Positions 16,838-25,194 of a DNA stretch of 64,000 nucleotides are shown here, one piece after another. The DNA is from Massilia phyllostachyos (GTDB taxonomy: Bacteria; Pseudomonadota; Gammaproteobacteria; Burkholderiales; Burkholderiaceae_D): the NCBI RefSeq assembly GCF_021044825.1, contig NZ_JAJNOC010000005.1:310001-374000 (forward strand), given 5' to 3'. Every line of letters starts with the position of its first letter. The first letter of the stretch is position 1. Both the position numbers and the translations under genes were made by a program. The notes below the pieces were generated by a model, which saw only the letters and a list, made by a program, of their open reading frames with translations, was not told the origin of the DNA and ran no database searches.

Positions 16838-17446
16838 ATGTTCGAGCATCTCAACCTGATCCTCTTCTCCACCCTCAACGCCGAAGCCAGCTTGGGTGGG
16901 TGGCAATTGCTCGGCGCCGTGTTCGCGGCCGAGTGGCTGATCTTCCTGGTGCCGCTGACCCTGGTGCTGCTGTGGACCGGCGGCAGCGGCCCGCGCCGCG
17001 AGATCGCGCTGCGCGCCTTCCTTGCCGCCGTCTGCGCCCTGACCCTCAACAACCTGATCGGCCACCTCTGGTACAGCCCGCGCCCCTTCGTCGCGGAGAT
17101 CGGCCACACCTTCCTATTGCACGCTCCGGACAGCTCTTTCCCGAGCGACCACGCCACCAGCATCTTCTCGGTCGCCCTGGTGCTGGTCTTCAGCGGGGTG
17201 GCGCAGGTGCGCCGGATCGGCCTGGTGCTGTTGCCGCTGGCGCTGGTGGTGGCCTGGTCGCGGGTCTATCTTGGCGTGCATTGGCCGAAGGACATGTTTG
17301 GCGCACTCGTGGTGTCCGCGGCGATGGCCATGTTGATGTCGAGCGCCGCCGGCCGCGCCGCCAGCGCCGCCGTGCTGCCGCGGGTAGAGACCCTGTACCG
17401 CCGCGTGCTGGCGCTGCCGATCGGACGCGGCTGGCTGCGCCCTTGA
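16838..17446 (+). CDS. PAP2-family phosphatase (BcrC-like undecaprenyl pyrophosphatase candidate)
   Basis: The 202-residue membrane protein carries the three PAP2 motifs: YSPRPF near residue 87, PSDHATS near residue 108 and SRVYLGVHWPKDM near residue 143. Hydrophobic segments surround them, so the active site probably faces the periplasm. PAP2 proteins of this size often recycle undecaprenyl pyrophosphate for cell-wall synthesis or dephosphorylate phospholipids; the substrate is not determined here. The first motif lacks a clear lysine at its usual position. A possible Pho box lies upstream. Confidence 0.85.
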   Translation: MFEHLNLILFSTLNAEASLGGWQLLGAVFAAEWLIFLVPLTLVLLWTGGSGPRREIALRAFLAAVCALTLNNLIGHLWYSPRPFVAEIGHTFLLHAPDSSFPSDHATSIFSVALVLVFSGVAQVRRIGLVLLPLALVVAWSRVYLGVHWPKDMFGALVVSAAMAMLMSSAAGRAASAAVLPRVETLYRRVLALPIGRGWLRP

Positions 17447-17572
17447 AAAAGTTGATGAAGGCGACCGTGTAGGGACGACGCGGCCGGCATCGCATCAGGC
17501 CTGGCGCTTGACGCGAGCGGGTCCGCCGCACGCAGGACGCGTGGACGTATTCCGCACGCCGGCCGCGCGCTC

Positions 17573-18028
17573 CTACTGCGCTTCCGTATTGCTGCCTGTA
17601 TCCGCTCCCGGCGCCGCGTCCGCCGCCTCGAACACCAGTTTCTTGTTGGCGTCGAAGTGGAAGGCGCCCAGCGCCTGGCCGGTGACGGCGTCCGCCTCCG
17701 GCGCCTCGAGCTGGGTGCAGCCGGCGGTCTCGACCTGCCAGGTGTCCTCGCCCGCGCGCAGGGTGTAGAGGTTGGGGCCGCTAGCGAACAGTTCGATTTC
17801 CAGGCCGGACAAGGGCATGTCCCCCAGACTGATCTGGCGCTGGCAATCCGGCAGGTGCGCCGCCGTCAATTTCACCGTTCCCTCCTTGCTCCAGAAAACA
17901 TCCTGCACCACGCGCACCGTCAGGGCGTGGTCATTGCCTTCGATCTGGTAGCTGGCCGTATCGTTGACGCAGCCGGCCAGCAGCAGCGGCGCGAGCAGCG
18001 GGACGAGCAGGAGGGAGCGATGGCGCAT
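17573..18028 (-). CDS. Hypothetical lipoprotein
   Basis: From the ATG at 18028 the protein has 151 residues with a lipoprotein signal (LLLVPLLAPLLLAGC), so it is probably anchored to a membrane facing the periplasm. The mature part has few recognisable features: two more cysteines that could form a disulfide (DCQRQ, AGCTQ) and an acidic C-terminal tail. I do not recognise the family. It lies 82 bases downstream of the HAD hydrolase gene on the same strand. Confidence 0.75.
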   Translation of the reverse strand: MRHRSLLLVPLLAPLLLAGCVNDTASYQIEGNDHALTVRVVQDVFWSKEGTVKLTAAHLPDCQRQISLGDMPLSGLEIELFASGPNLYTLRAGEDTWQVETAGCTQLEAPEADAVTGQALGAFHFDANKKLVFEAADAAPGADTGSNTEAQ

Positions 18029-18110
18029 GGTGGTACCCTTGTCGATGATGCAGGAGTGCATGTTCCACCGAGTATAGAAGGGCGCCCCGGGCCGTGCAAG
18101 CCGGACACGG

Positions 18111-18755
18111 CTAGCCTGGCTGCGCCTGTGAGCGCCCGATCTGCAGCAGTTCGGCCGGCGTGCCGAACTCGCGGTCCGGCTTGATGCGGCGCAGGGCCTC
18201 GATTGGCGCATAGCCCCAGCTGACCGCGCCGAAGGCCACGCCCACCTTGCGCGCCGCCTCGGCATCCATGGCCTGGTCGCCCACGTAGAGCGCATGCGCG
18301 GCCGGCACCGCGGCCTGCTTGACCACCTTGCGGATGCGCGCCGCCTTGCCGAAGATCGACATGCCGCATTCGTAGTGGTGGAACAGCTCTTCCAGCGCCG
18401 GCCCCAGCACCAGGCGCACGTTCTGCTCCGAATTCGAGGACACGATGGCGAGGCGCACGCCTTCGCGATCCAGTGCGTGCAGCACGTCATGGATGCCTTC
18501 GAACAGCGGAATGCGCGCGGCGTTCTCGCGCATCAGGCCGATGAAGCTGCGCGAGGCCAGCGGCAGCTTCCAGGCCGGCATGCCGACCTGGCGCATGATG
18601 GTGCGGGTGTCGTGGTGGCGCAGCTGCTGCACCTGCTCGGCGTCGACGCGGCGGAAGCCATGCTGGTCCGCGATGCGGTTGAACACGCTCACGAAGAACG
18701 GGAAGGAATCGGCGAGCGTGCCGTCGAAGTCGAAGATGGCGAGGCGGTAGGACAT
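18111..18755 (-). CDS. HAD-superfamily hydrolase (phosphoglycolate phosphatase-like)
   Basis: The 214-residue protein has the HAD nucleophile motif FDFDGTLADS at residues 8-17, motif II IVSSNSE and motif IV YVGDQAMDAEAA. The helical cap domain of about 70 residues indicates a type I HAD phosphatase such as Gph or a related phosphatase. The substrate is unknown. It is transcribed toward the lipoprotein gene and lies 22 bases from the SDR gene on the same strand, so the three may be co-transcribed. Confidence 0.87.
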   Translation of the reverse strand: MSYRLAIFDFDGTLADSFPFFVSVFNRIADQHGFRRVDAEQVQQLRHHDTRTIMRQVGMPAWKLPLASRSFIGLMRENAARIPLFEGIHDVLHALDREGVRLAIVSSNSEQNVRLVLGPALEELFHHYECGMSIFGKAARIRKVVKQAAVPAAHALYVGDQAMDAEAARKVGVAFGAVSWGYAPIEALRRIKPDREFGTPAELLQIGRSQAQPG

Positions 18756-18777
18756 GCGCCCGATTATAGGGGATGCG

Positions 18778-19518
18778 TCAGGCCGTGCCTCCGTTGGCGC
18801 GCAGCACCTGGCCATTGACCCAGCCCGACTCTTCGCTCACCAGGAAGGAGACCACGCGCGCGATATCCTCCGGCTCGCCGAGGCGTTCGAGCGGCGGCAT
18901 CTTCGCGAAGTTGTCGATCTGTTCCTGCGTTTTTCCGGAGAAGAACAGCTCGGTGGCAACCGGCCCCGGCGCCACGGTGTTGACGCGGATCCGGCGGCCG
19001 CGCAATTCCTTGGCGAACACGCCGCTCATGGCCTCGACCGCCGCCTTGCTGGCGCTGTAGATCGCATAGCCCGGCAGCTTCATCGCCAGCACGGTGGTGG
19101 AAAAGTTCACGATGCGCCCGCCGTCGTTCAGGCGGCGCGCCGCTTCGCGCAGGGTGTTGAAGGTGCCCTGCACATTGATGCCGAAGGTGTTCTCGAACAA
19201 TTCGTCGCTGGTCTCGGCCAGCGGCATGGTCTTCAGCACGCCGGCATTGTTGACCAGTACGTCGACCCGGCCGAATGCGCCCTCGGCGCCGTCGAACAGG
19301 GCGCGCACCTCGTCGGCTTTGGAGACGTCGGCCTTGATCGCCACGGCGCCGTGGCCGCCGGCCTGCAGGCCGGCCACCACGCGCTCGGCTTCGGCGGCAT
19401 TGCTGGCGTAGTTGACAACGATGCGGTAGCCGTCCTCGGCCAGGCGCTGGGCGATGGCGGCGCCGATGCCGCGCGATGCGCCGGTGACGATGGCGACTTG
19501 TCGGGTGTCCTGGTTCAT
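18778..19518 (-). CDS. Short-chain dehydrogenase/reductase
   Basis: From the ATG at 19518 (AAGGAG upstream) the protein has 246 residues. The cofactor loop TGASRGIGAAIA, the NNAG motif (VLVNNAGVL) and the YxxxK active-site motif (YSASKAAVE) are intact, with Ser in the NFSTTVL strand. It resembles FabG-like oxidoreductases that use NAD(P)H on carbonyl substrates. The real substrate is not evident. Confidence 0.9.
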   Translation of the reverse strand: MNQDTRQVAIVTGASRGIGAAIAQRLAEDGYRIVVNYASNAAEAERVVAGLQAGGHGAVAIKADVSKADEVRALFDGAEGAFGRVDVLVNNAGVLKTMPLAETSDELFENTFGINVQGTFNTLREAARRLNDGGRIVNFSTTVLAMKLPGYAIYSASKAAVEAMSGVFAKELRGRRIRVNTVAPGPVATELFFSGKTQEQIDNFAKMPPLERLGEPEDIARVVSFLVSEESGWVNGQVLRANGGTA

Positions 19519-19633
19519 GCGGTTTCTCCTTGGGTTGGATGCGATACCCACATGATGAACGATTCCAGGCGAGAGATAATTACAATAATACTGGCTTGAT
19601 TATTCCATTGCGATCAACAATGGCGGCGATGCC

Positions 19634-20128
19634 TCAATAGCAGTCGCTGCCCTCGCTGGTCATGCACACGGTCGCCACGCGGCGGCGCTCGACGTAGTCC
19701 GGCTGGGTCACGCCGGCATTGCCGATGCAGGATGCGGCCCCGCCGTTGCAGGCGACCGCCTCGATCCGGTAGACGTATTTCTTCGATACCGTGCCGTCCG
19801 GCTTCTCGCCCTCGTTGAAGGGCTGCTGGGCGGTGATGCTGCAGCTGACGCTGACCAGGAAGCCGGTATCGGCCTTGAAGTCGTTCAACTGGACCAGCGC
19901 GGAATTGTCCGGGCAGCCGGCCGGCTTGCCGTCGTGGGTCAGGCGGTAGAACATCCATTCGATGCCGGCGCGCGCCGCCTGGCCGGCGCGCACGCCGAGC
20001 AGGGTCTGGTTGACGGTGCTGTGCTGGGTGCCGCTCATCCTGACCAGCGCCACCGAGACGCCCGCCACCAGCAGCAGGATGACCACCGCGGCGATGTAGG
20101 CGAAGCCGCGTTGAGGCCGGCGCATCAT
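19634..20128 (-). CDS. mshP: MSHA minor pilin-like protein MshP
   Basis: The 164-residue protein has a short basic leader and a prepilin-like hydrophobic helix (RGFAYIAAVVILLLVAGVSVAL), but lacks the glutamate at position 5 seen in major pilins, as is usual for PilX/MshP-type proteins. Conserved AGQAARAGIEW follows the helix. The C-terminal half has several cysteines. It is the last gene of the cluster and its start overlaps the mshO stop (ATGA). It probably sits in the MSHA pilus tip or assembly complex. Confidence 0.85.
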   Translation of the reverse strand: MMRRPQRGFAYIAAVVILLLVAGVSVALVRMSGTQHSTVNQTLLGVRAGQAARAGIEWMFYRLTHDGKPAGCPDNSALVQLNDFKADTGFLVSVSCSITAQQPFNEGEKPDGTVSKKYVYRIEAVACNGGAASCIGNAGVTQPDYVERRRVATVCMTSEGSDCY

Positions 20129-20976
20129 GGCACGTTCACCACGTGGGCGCCCATGGTCAGCGACACCGACTCGCCGCCGTTGGTGAGCTTGAGCCGGAGC
20201 TGGGCGAAGCCGCTCTCCTGGGTCGCGCCCTGGTTCGGCGAATACACGAAGCCGCAGCTCTCGACGTGGGTGGCCACGATCGGCATGGCGGCGGTGACCG
20301 TGGGGCAGGTGGGCTGGGCGTTCAGGGTGGCGCTGGTGACCCGGTACAAGGTGCCGGTGCCCTTGCCGTTCGCCACCTTGCCGGTGGCGTCACAGACATA
20401 GATGACCGAGCGCTGCCCGCCCGGCACCACCACGAAACGGCCGCCGTCGTAACCCGCCGGCAGCTCCTGCGGCGCGTCCAGGGTGATGCGGTGCTCGCCG
20501 GTGCTGGCGCCCGGCGTGTTGGCGATGGCCGCGATCCCGAACATGTTGGCGCCGCTGTACAGGTCCTCGGTGTTCTGGTTGCCGATCACGACCGCGTCCC
20601 CGGCGCTCACGGGGTTGGTGAATGCGGTCAGCACGTCGAAGCTGCTCTTCTTCTCGAAGGGATCGAGGAAGCGCCCCGGATCGGCGGCGTTGTCGCGGTC
20701 CGGGCCCGCGCGGTAGCGGCCGCCGTCGATGGTCGGCACCAGTTCCAGGCACTGCGGCGTGATCAGGCGCAGCGAGTTCGGCACCGCGCTGCGCACGTCG
20801 GTCGCGACCTTGCGCAGCGCGGTGTCGGCCAGGCTGGTGAGGGTGGCGCGCCGCTCGACGGCCAGGTAGCCCTGGATGGTGGGGCCGACCTGCAGCGCCA
20901 GCACGCCGGCGATGATGCCGATCAGGACCATCACGACGATCAGTTCGACCAGGGTGAATCCATGCTGGCGCTTCAT
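20125..20976 (-). CDS. mshO: MSHA pseudopilin MshO
   Basis: From the ATG at 20976 (GGAGG 10 bases upstream) the protein has 283 residues. A type IV prepilin leader and helix are clear: KRQHG-FTLVELIVVMVLIGIIAG, with Glu5 present. The soluble part contains single cysteines in QCLEL, YVCDA, PTCPT and ESCGF. Both ends overlap neighbouring genes as ATGA, which indicates a tightly coupled operon. The role as minor pilin of the mannose-sensitive haemagglutinin pilus is by family. Confidence 0.9.
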   Translation of the reverse strand: MKRQHGFTLVELIVVMVLIGIIAGVLALQVGPTIQGYLAVERRATLTSLADTALRKVATDVRSAVPNSLRLITPQCLELVPTIDGGRYRAGPDRDNAADPGRFLDPFEKKSSFDVLTAFTNPVSAGDAVVIGNQNTEDLYSGANMFGIAAIANTPGASTGEHRITLDAPQELPAGYDGGRFVVVPGGQRSVIYVCDATGKVANGKGTGTLYRVTSATLNAQPTCPTVTAAMPIVATHVESCGFVYSPNQGATQESGFAQLRLKLTNGGESVSLTMGAHVVNVP

Positions 20977-21413
20977 GGTTCTGTCCTCCACCCGTGCAGC
21001 ACCAGGCTCTCGTTCCCGCTGCGGACCGTGACGCTGATGCGCGCCGCCTGCGCTTGCGGGACATCGGTCAGCGCCACCTGGCTGACGCGCACGGTGACGC
21101 GGTAGCGTTCCAGTCCCGGGATCGCATTGCCGGCGACGTCGGTGACCGGGCTGTCGGCGGGGTAGCCGTTGTAGTCCCAGATGTCGGTGTAGTCGGCGCG
21201 GCTGGCTTCCTGCGCCTTGTTGTTGGTGTAGGGCTTGAGCATCGCTTCCTCCAGCATGCTTTCGCCGATCGCGATCATCTGCTGGGTCAGCAGCGGATCG
21301 ACGCTGGCGCGGGTGGCGCGGGTAAAGGCGGCCACCAGGCCCGCGAGCGCGACCGCGATGATGACGATGGCGATCACCAGTTCGACCAGGGTGACGCCGC
21401 GCATGCGCATCAT
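20973..21413 (-). CDS. mshD: MSHA pseudopilin MshD
   Basis: The protein carries a class III prepilin leader and helix (MRMRG-VTLVELVIAIVIIAVALAG) followed by MLEEAMLKPYTNN, typical of MshD. Several in-frame ATGs are possible (21437, 21422, 21413, 21410). The GGAG sequence just upstream of 21413/21410 and the expected short leader favour those, giving about 146 residues. The upstream choice would overlap mshC by 11 bases. The stop overlaps the mshO start (ATGA). Confidence 0.87.
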   Translation of the reverse strand: MMRMRGVTLVELVIAIVIIAVALAGLVAAFTRATRASVDPLLTQQMIAIGESMLEEAMLKPYTNNKAQEASRADYTDIWDYNGYPADSPVTDVAGNAIPGLERYRVTVRVSQVALTDVPQAQAARISVTVRSGNESLVLHGWRTEP

Positions 21414-21426
21414 GGTCTCCATGCGC

Positions 21427-21948
21427 CTACTGGACATAGCCGGTCGTCCCTTCCATCCTGATGGTGCGCTGGGCGACGCCGCCGTCCATGATCTGCAGCG
21501 TGTCGGCCGCGCCCACCGGGCTGGTCCCGGCCGCGTCGCGGGTGATGCTGCCGTCCGGGTGGAAGAACAGCGCCACCGCCGCCGCGCCCGCGAAGCCGCC
21601 GCCGCCCGCCACCGTGCTGTTGTTGGTGCTGTCGTATTCGGTGTCCGAGACGCCGATGCCGAGCGCGCAGGCGGCGCCGCCCGCCGCCGGCAGGCCGGGC
21701 GCTTCGCGCATGCGCAGCCGGACCGTCTTGCCGGACAGGGTCGCGCACACCAGGCGCCGGCGCGCGATCGCGGTCTTGTGCGCGTAACGCACCGCGTTCA
21801 CGACCTGCTCGCCGAACACCAGCGTGCCGGTGCTGTCGCTGCCCATCAGGCGCGGGATGCCGATCGCCGCCAGGACGCCGATCAGGACCATCACCGTGAC
21901 CAGCTCGATCATCGTGAAGCCCTGCTGGCGCCGCATTGCACGCTTCAT
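21427..21948 (-). CDS. mshC: MSHA pseudopilin MshC
   Basis: The 173-residue protein has the prepilin signature RRQQG-FTMIELVTVMVLIGVLAAIGIPRL with Glu5. A GspH-like soluble domain follows (VRYAHKTAIARRRLVCATLSG). The ATG at 21948 overlaps the stop of the upstream mshQ gene (ATGA). It belongs to the minor-pilin set that primes MSHA pilus assembly. Confidence 0.88.
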   Translation of the reverse strand: MKRAMRRQQGFTMIELVTVMVLIGVLAAIGIPRLMGSDSTGTLVFGEQVVNAVRYAHKTAIARRRLVCATLSGKTVRLRMREAPGLPAAGGAACALGIGVSDTEYDSTNNSTVAGGGGFAGAAAVALFFHPDGSITRDAAGTSPVGAADTLQIMDGGVAQRTIRMEGTTGYVQ

Positions 21949-24900
21949 CGGAACACCTCGCGCACGTGGATGATGCGCTTGGTCTCGGGCTCGAACACGC
22001 CGAAGGTGGCGCGCGCCCACGGATCGGTGTCGGGCTTGTTGTCCTTCGAGCAGACGTTCAGGGAACGCAGCCAGGGCAGCTTGGCGCCGGTCGACACCGG
22101 CTTGACAAGCTGTTCCATGCAGGCGCTGTCGGCAGCGGTGTCGCCGAGGTTGGCGGCGACGTCGCCCCAGCCCGGGCCGCCGCCGCTGGGCATCAGCCCG
22201 AGCGCGCCGATGCCGCCCACGAGCTTGAGCTTGACCTCGGTGTTGGACTTGTTCACCTTGAACGGCGCTCCGCTCGCAGCCGCATTCGACTGTTTTTTCG
22301 GAACCACCACGAAGGCGTCGAGCGGGATGGCGGTGTAGACGTCGTCGGTATGCTGCACCCAGCTGCTGCCGCGCCAGACCTCGGCGAGCACCGGCATCTT
22401 GAGTTCGCCGCGCGCGCTGCCGAAGCGGTTCACCAGGCGCAGGCGGCCGCTGCGGATATTGGTCTTCGCTTCCTTGCCGGCGTCCGGGTCGGGGCTGGCG
22501 CTGAATGCCGACGTCACGTCGGCCGGCGCCACCTTGCCGTTGGCGCCGCGCAGGCGGATCGTGAGCGGCGCGGTCTTGAGGTTCGTGAACGCATAGTTCG
22601 GCAGCAGCGTCACGCTGCCCTTCACGAACTGCGCCGCCTGGATTTTGGTAAGCGCGACGCCTGCCACATTCAGGGCGCCCGGCGTCGCGGCGAGTGCGGC
22701 GCCGTTCTCGTCGACCACCGACAGGTTGACGTCCTCGGTATAGGCGGCATTCGTGGTCTGGTTCCTGACCCCGGCATCGAAGTTCCGGGTAGCGATGCCG
22801 GCCGCGTTCATGGCCGTGACCTTCATGACGAAGGGCTCGCGCGAATAGTGCCAGGTGCGTTCCGTCTCGGTCCCCGGCCGCTCGATCGCCACCTGGAAGT
22901 ACTGCGGAATGAAGGCGCCCACGCTGCCCGAGCACTTGCCGGCCGCCGCAGTATTGGTCGACCCGGCAGCCTTGAGGGCATCGTTGCCCATGAAGCCGTC
23001 CAGGCTGGCGGCAAGGTCGATCCTGCCGACCTCGGACCACCTGGCGTTCGGGGTCGCGACACCGCCTTTGAACGCGAGCAGATCGGAAGCGAAGGCGTCG
23101 TCGGTGACGCCGTTCTGCGCGCGGCAGGCGATGTCGAGCGTGACCTTGGGCGCGACCGCGCCGGCGGCGTCCAGCGCCGCGGTATCGAAATTCGGGGTCT
23201 TGACGCCGGCCGTGTTGACCGCCGTGACGCCGACGCTGAAGGCGGCGCCGGCGCGCAGCGGGCCGGCGGCGGGGGCCAGCGTGAATTTCGCCGGGACCGT
23301 GATGAAGTTGCCCGCGCCGGTGGCGGTCACGTCGTCGGGAATGGCGGCGGAGGCGTTCAGCCTGACCTCGCCCGCGTCCGGATAGGACAGCGCCAGCGTG
23401 GCGATGCCGGCGGTCTTGAATTCGGTCCGGATGCTGGTGGTTGCGGCGCTGGCGGTGGCGGCGCCGCAGCTGAGCGCCTTGCCGCCCAGCGTCAGCTTTT
23501 CCGAGCCGGTCTTCGGCTTGCTGTAGTTGCAGCTGTAGCTCACGTCGTAGGTCTTGTTCTCGAAGGCGGCGACGCAGGCGGTCTGGCTGGCGTTCGCCTT
23601 GACGCCCTGGATCGTGGCCAGGATGCCGCCGGCGCCTGCCGCGTGGTCGGGCACGTCGACGCGCAGCTTGATCCCGCCTGCGAAGGTCATGGAACAGCTG
23701 CCGCTGTTGTTGCCGGTGCGGTAGCAGGTGGTCGCTGCCTGGGCGCTGACGCCCTCCAGGGCCAGGGTGACCGCGCCTGCGGCGAAGCGGGTCACGTTTA
23801 CGGTCTGCGAGCCGGCATTGGCAGGAATCGAGAAGGCGGCGTCGAAGGGTTTCAGCTTCCCTCCGGTGACGGCCCCTGCGAAGTGCGGCGCGGTGCAGGC
23901 CGCGTTGGCGCAGGCGGTGACGGTGATCTTCTCTTCGAGGCAGGTGTCGCCTTCGCCGTCATGCGTGATCAGGAAGTGGTGCGGGGTGGCCGGCGCCAGT
24001 CCTTCGCAGCGCGGCCCGTTGGTGGAATTCACCTGGTAGCCGCTGTTGTTGGTCACGCAGTCGCACTTGTTCTTCGCGGTGCCGTTCTTGCAGTAGATCG
24101 TGCCGGTCACCCGTCCGGCCCACTCCAGCGTCGCCCAGTTCACGCGCGCGTCGCCGGTGATGACGGCGCTGGAAGATTGCAGCAGCAGGTCGCCGGTGTC
24201 GACGTTGCCGGTGACCGCATTGCCCGAACCCATGGTCATGCTTTTCGTCGCGGTCACGTTGCCGGTGACCTTGCTGCCCGAGGCTTCCATGCTGAAGGTG
24301 CCGGTCGTGATGCTGCCGGTGACGGTGTTCCCGGAACCCATGGTCATCGAGGTGGTGGCGACGATGGTCCCCGTCACCCGGCTGCCGGAGGCCAGCATGT
24401 CGAACACCGGCGCCGTGACGTCGCCGCTGACGGTGCTGCCGGATCCGAGCGAGAACTTGCTGCTGGCATTGACGTCGCCGGTGATGGTGACCGGCGAACC
24501 GGCCGTCACGACCGTGCCCCTGACGTCGCCGGTGATGCGCGACGAGGAGCTGATGTTGACCACGCCGCGCGAGGTGAGGTTGCCGGTGATGGTGACGCGG
24601 TCGGTGCCCAGCTGGATGGCGCCGGCGCTGATGTTGGCGGTCGCCGTGTGCTGCGAGGCGCCCATCGAGAAGGTGCCGCCGACTTCGATGTCGCCGCCGG
24701 AGATTTTCAGGTTGGCCGGATTGATGGCGTTGAGGTCCAGGTCGCCCGTGACGATGAGCCTGGCGCCGCTGCCCATCGACAGGCCCTGGTTCCAGCCGAC
24801 CGCGACGTTGTTGGTGACCTTGAGCGTGTAGCCGCTGCCGATGACGACCGCATCGTTCCATTCCAGATAGGCCGGATAGGGGCAGGTGTAGACCTTGTTC

Positions 24901-25076
24901 GACAGGGTGCAGCTGTCGACGGCGTTGCCGTTGAAGGTGTAGGTGGTGGCCTGCGCCGCGCCGCTGCCCAGCATGCCCGCCAGCGCCAGCAGGCAGGCCG
25001 CCATCCATGCCGACGGTCCGCGGCGCTTCGTGAGCGCGCGGGCAAGGTTCAGCATGAATGGGTAGGGAATGGACAC
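21945..25076 (-). CDS. mshQ: MshQ-like large secreted protein (DUF6701-type C-terminus)
   Basis: The protein has up to 1043 residues (an in-frame ATG at 25055 gives 1036). A signal peptide ends near GAAQA-TT. Residues about 80-330 form repeats of the type GSGNTVTGSI and ASGSKVTGNV that suggest a beta-helix. Next comes a Cys-containing segment, then a long C-terminal region typical of MshQ-like proteins (ITHDGEGDTCLEEKITVTACANA). It is probably surface-exposed, perhaps an adhesive tip of the MSHA pilus. In classical msh loci mshQ comes last; here it leads the block. Confidence 0.85.
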   Translation of the reverse strand: MSIPYPFMLNLARALTKRRGPSAWMAACLLALAGMLGSGAAQATTYTFNGNAVDSCTLSNKVYTCPYPAYLEWNDAVVIGSGYTLKVTNNVAVGWNQGLSMGSGARLIVTGDLDLNAINPANLKISGGDIEVGGTFSMGASQHTATANISAGAIQLGTDRVTITGNLTSRGVVNISSSSRITGDVRGTVVTAGSPVTITGDVNASSKFSLGSGSTVSGDVTAPVFDMLASGSRVTGTIVATTSMTMGSGNTVTGSITTGTFSMEASGSKVTGNVTATKSMTMGSGNAVTGNVDTGDLLLQSSSAVITGDARVNWATLEWAGRVTGTIYCKNGTAKNKCDCVTNNSGYQVNSTNGPRCEGLAPATPHHFLITHDGEGDTCLEEKITVTACANAACTAPHFAGAVTGGKLKPFDAAFSIPANAGSQTVNVTRFAAGAVTLALEGVSAQAATTCYRTGNNSGSCSMTFAGGIKLRVDVPDHAAGAGGILATIQGVKANASQTACVAAFENKTYDVSYSCNYSKPKTGSEKLTLGGKALSCGAATASAATTSIRTEFKTAGIATLALSYPDAGEVRLNASAAIPDDVTATGAGNFITVPAKFTLAPAAGPLRAGAAFSVGVTAVNTAGVKTPNFDTAALDAAGAVAPKVTLDIACRAQNGVTDDAFASDLLAFKGGVATPNARWSEVGRIDLAASLDGFMGNDALKAAGSTNTAAAGKCSGSVGAFIPQYFQVAIERPGTETERTWHYSREPFVMKVTAMNAAGIATRNFDAGVRNQTTNAAYTEDVNLSVVDENGAALAATPGALNVAGVALTKIQAAQFVKGSVTLLPNYAFTNLKTAPLTIRLRGANGKVAPADVTSAFSASPDPDAGKEAKTNIRSGRLRLVNRFGSARGELKMPVLAEVWRGSSWVQHTDDVYTAIPLDAFVVVPKKQSNAAASGAPFKVNKSNTEVKLKLVGGIGALGLMPSGGGPGWGDVAANLGDTAADSACMEQLVKPVSTGAKLPWLRSLNVCSKDNKPDTDPWARATFGVFEPETKRIIHVREVFR

Positions 25077-25194
25077 AACTTGTCTTGTATCAAAGCGTCA
25101 ATTCCCGAAAGTGTGCATGAGTTAATGGAACGCCACAACGAATTTTTCGTTAAAGCAACCTCCTCTGGTCAAGCTGATAACGAACCCGTCTGTT

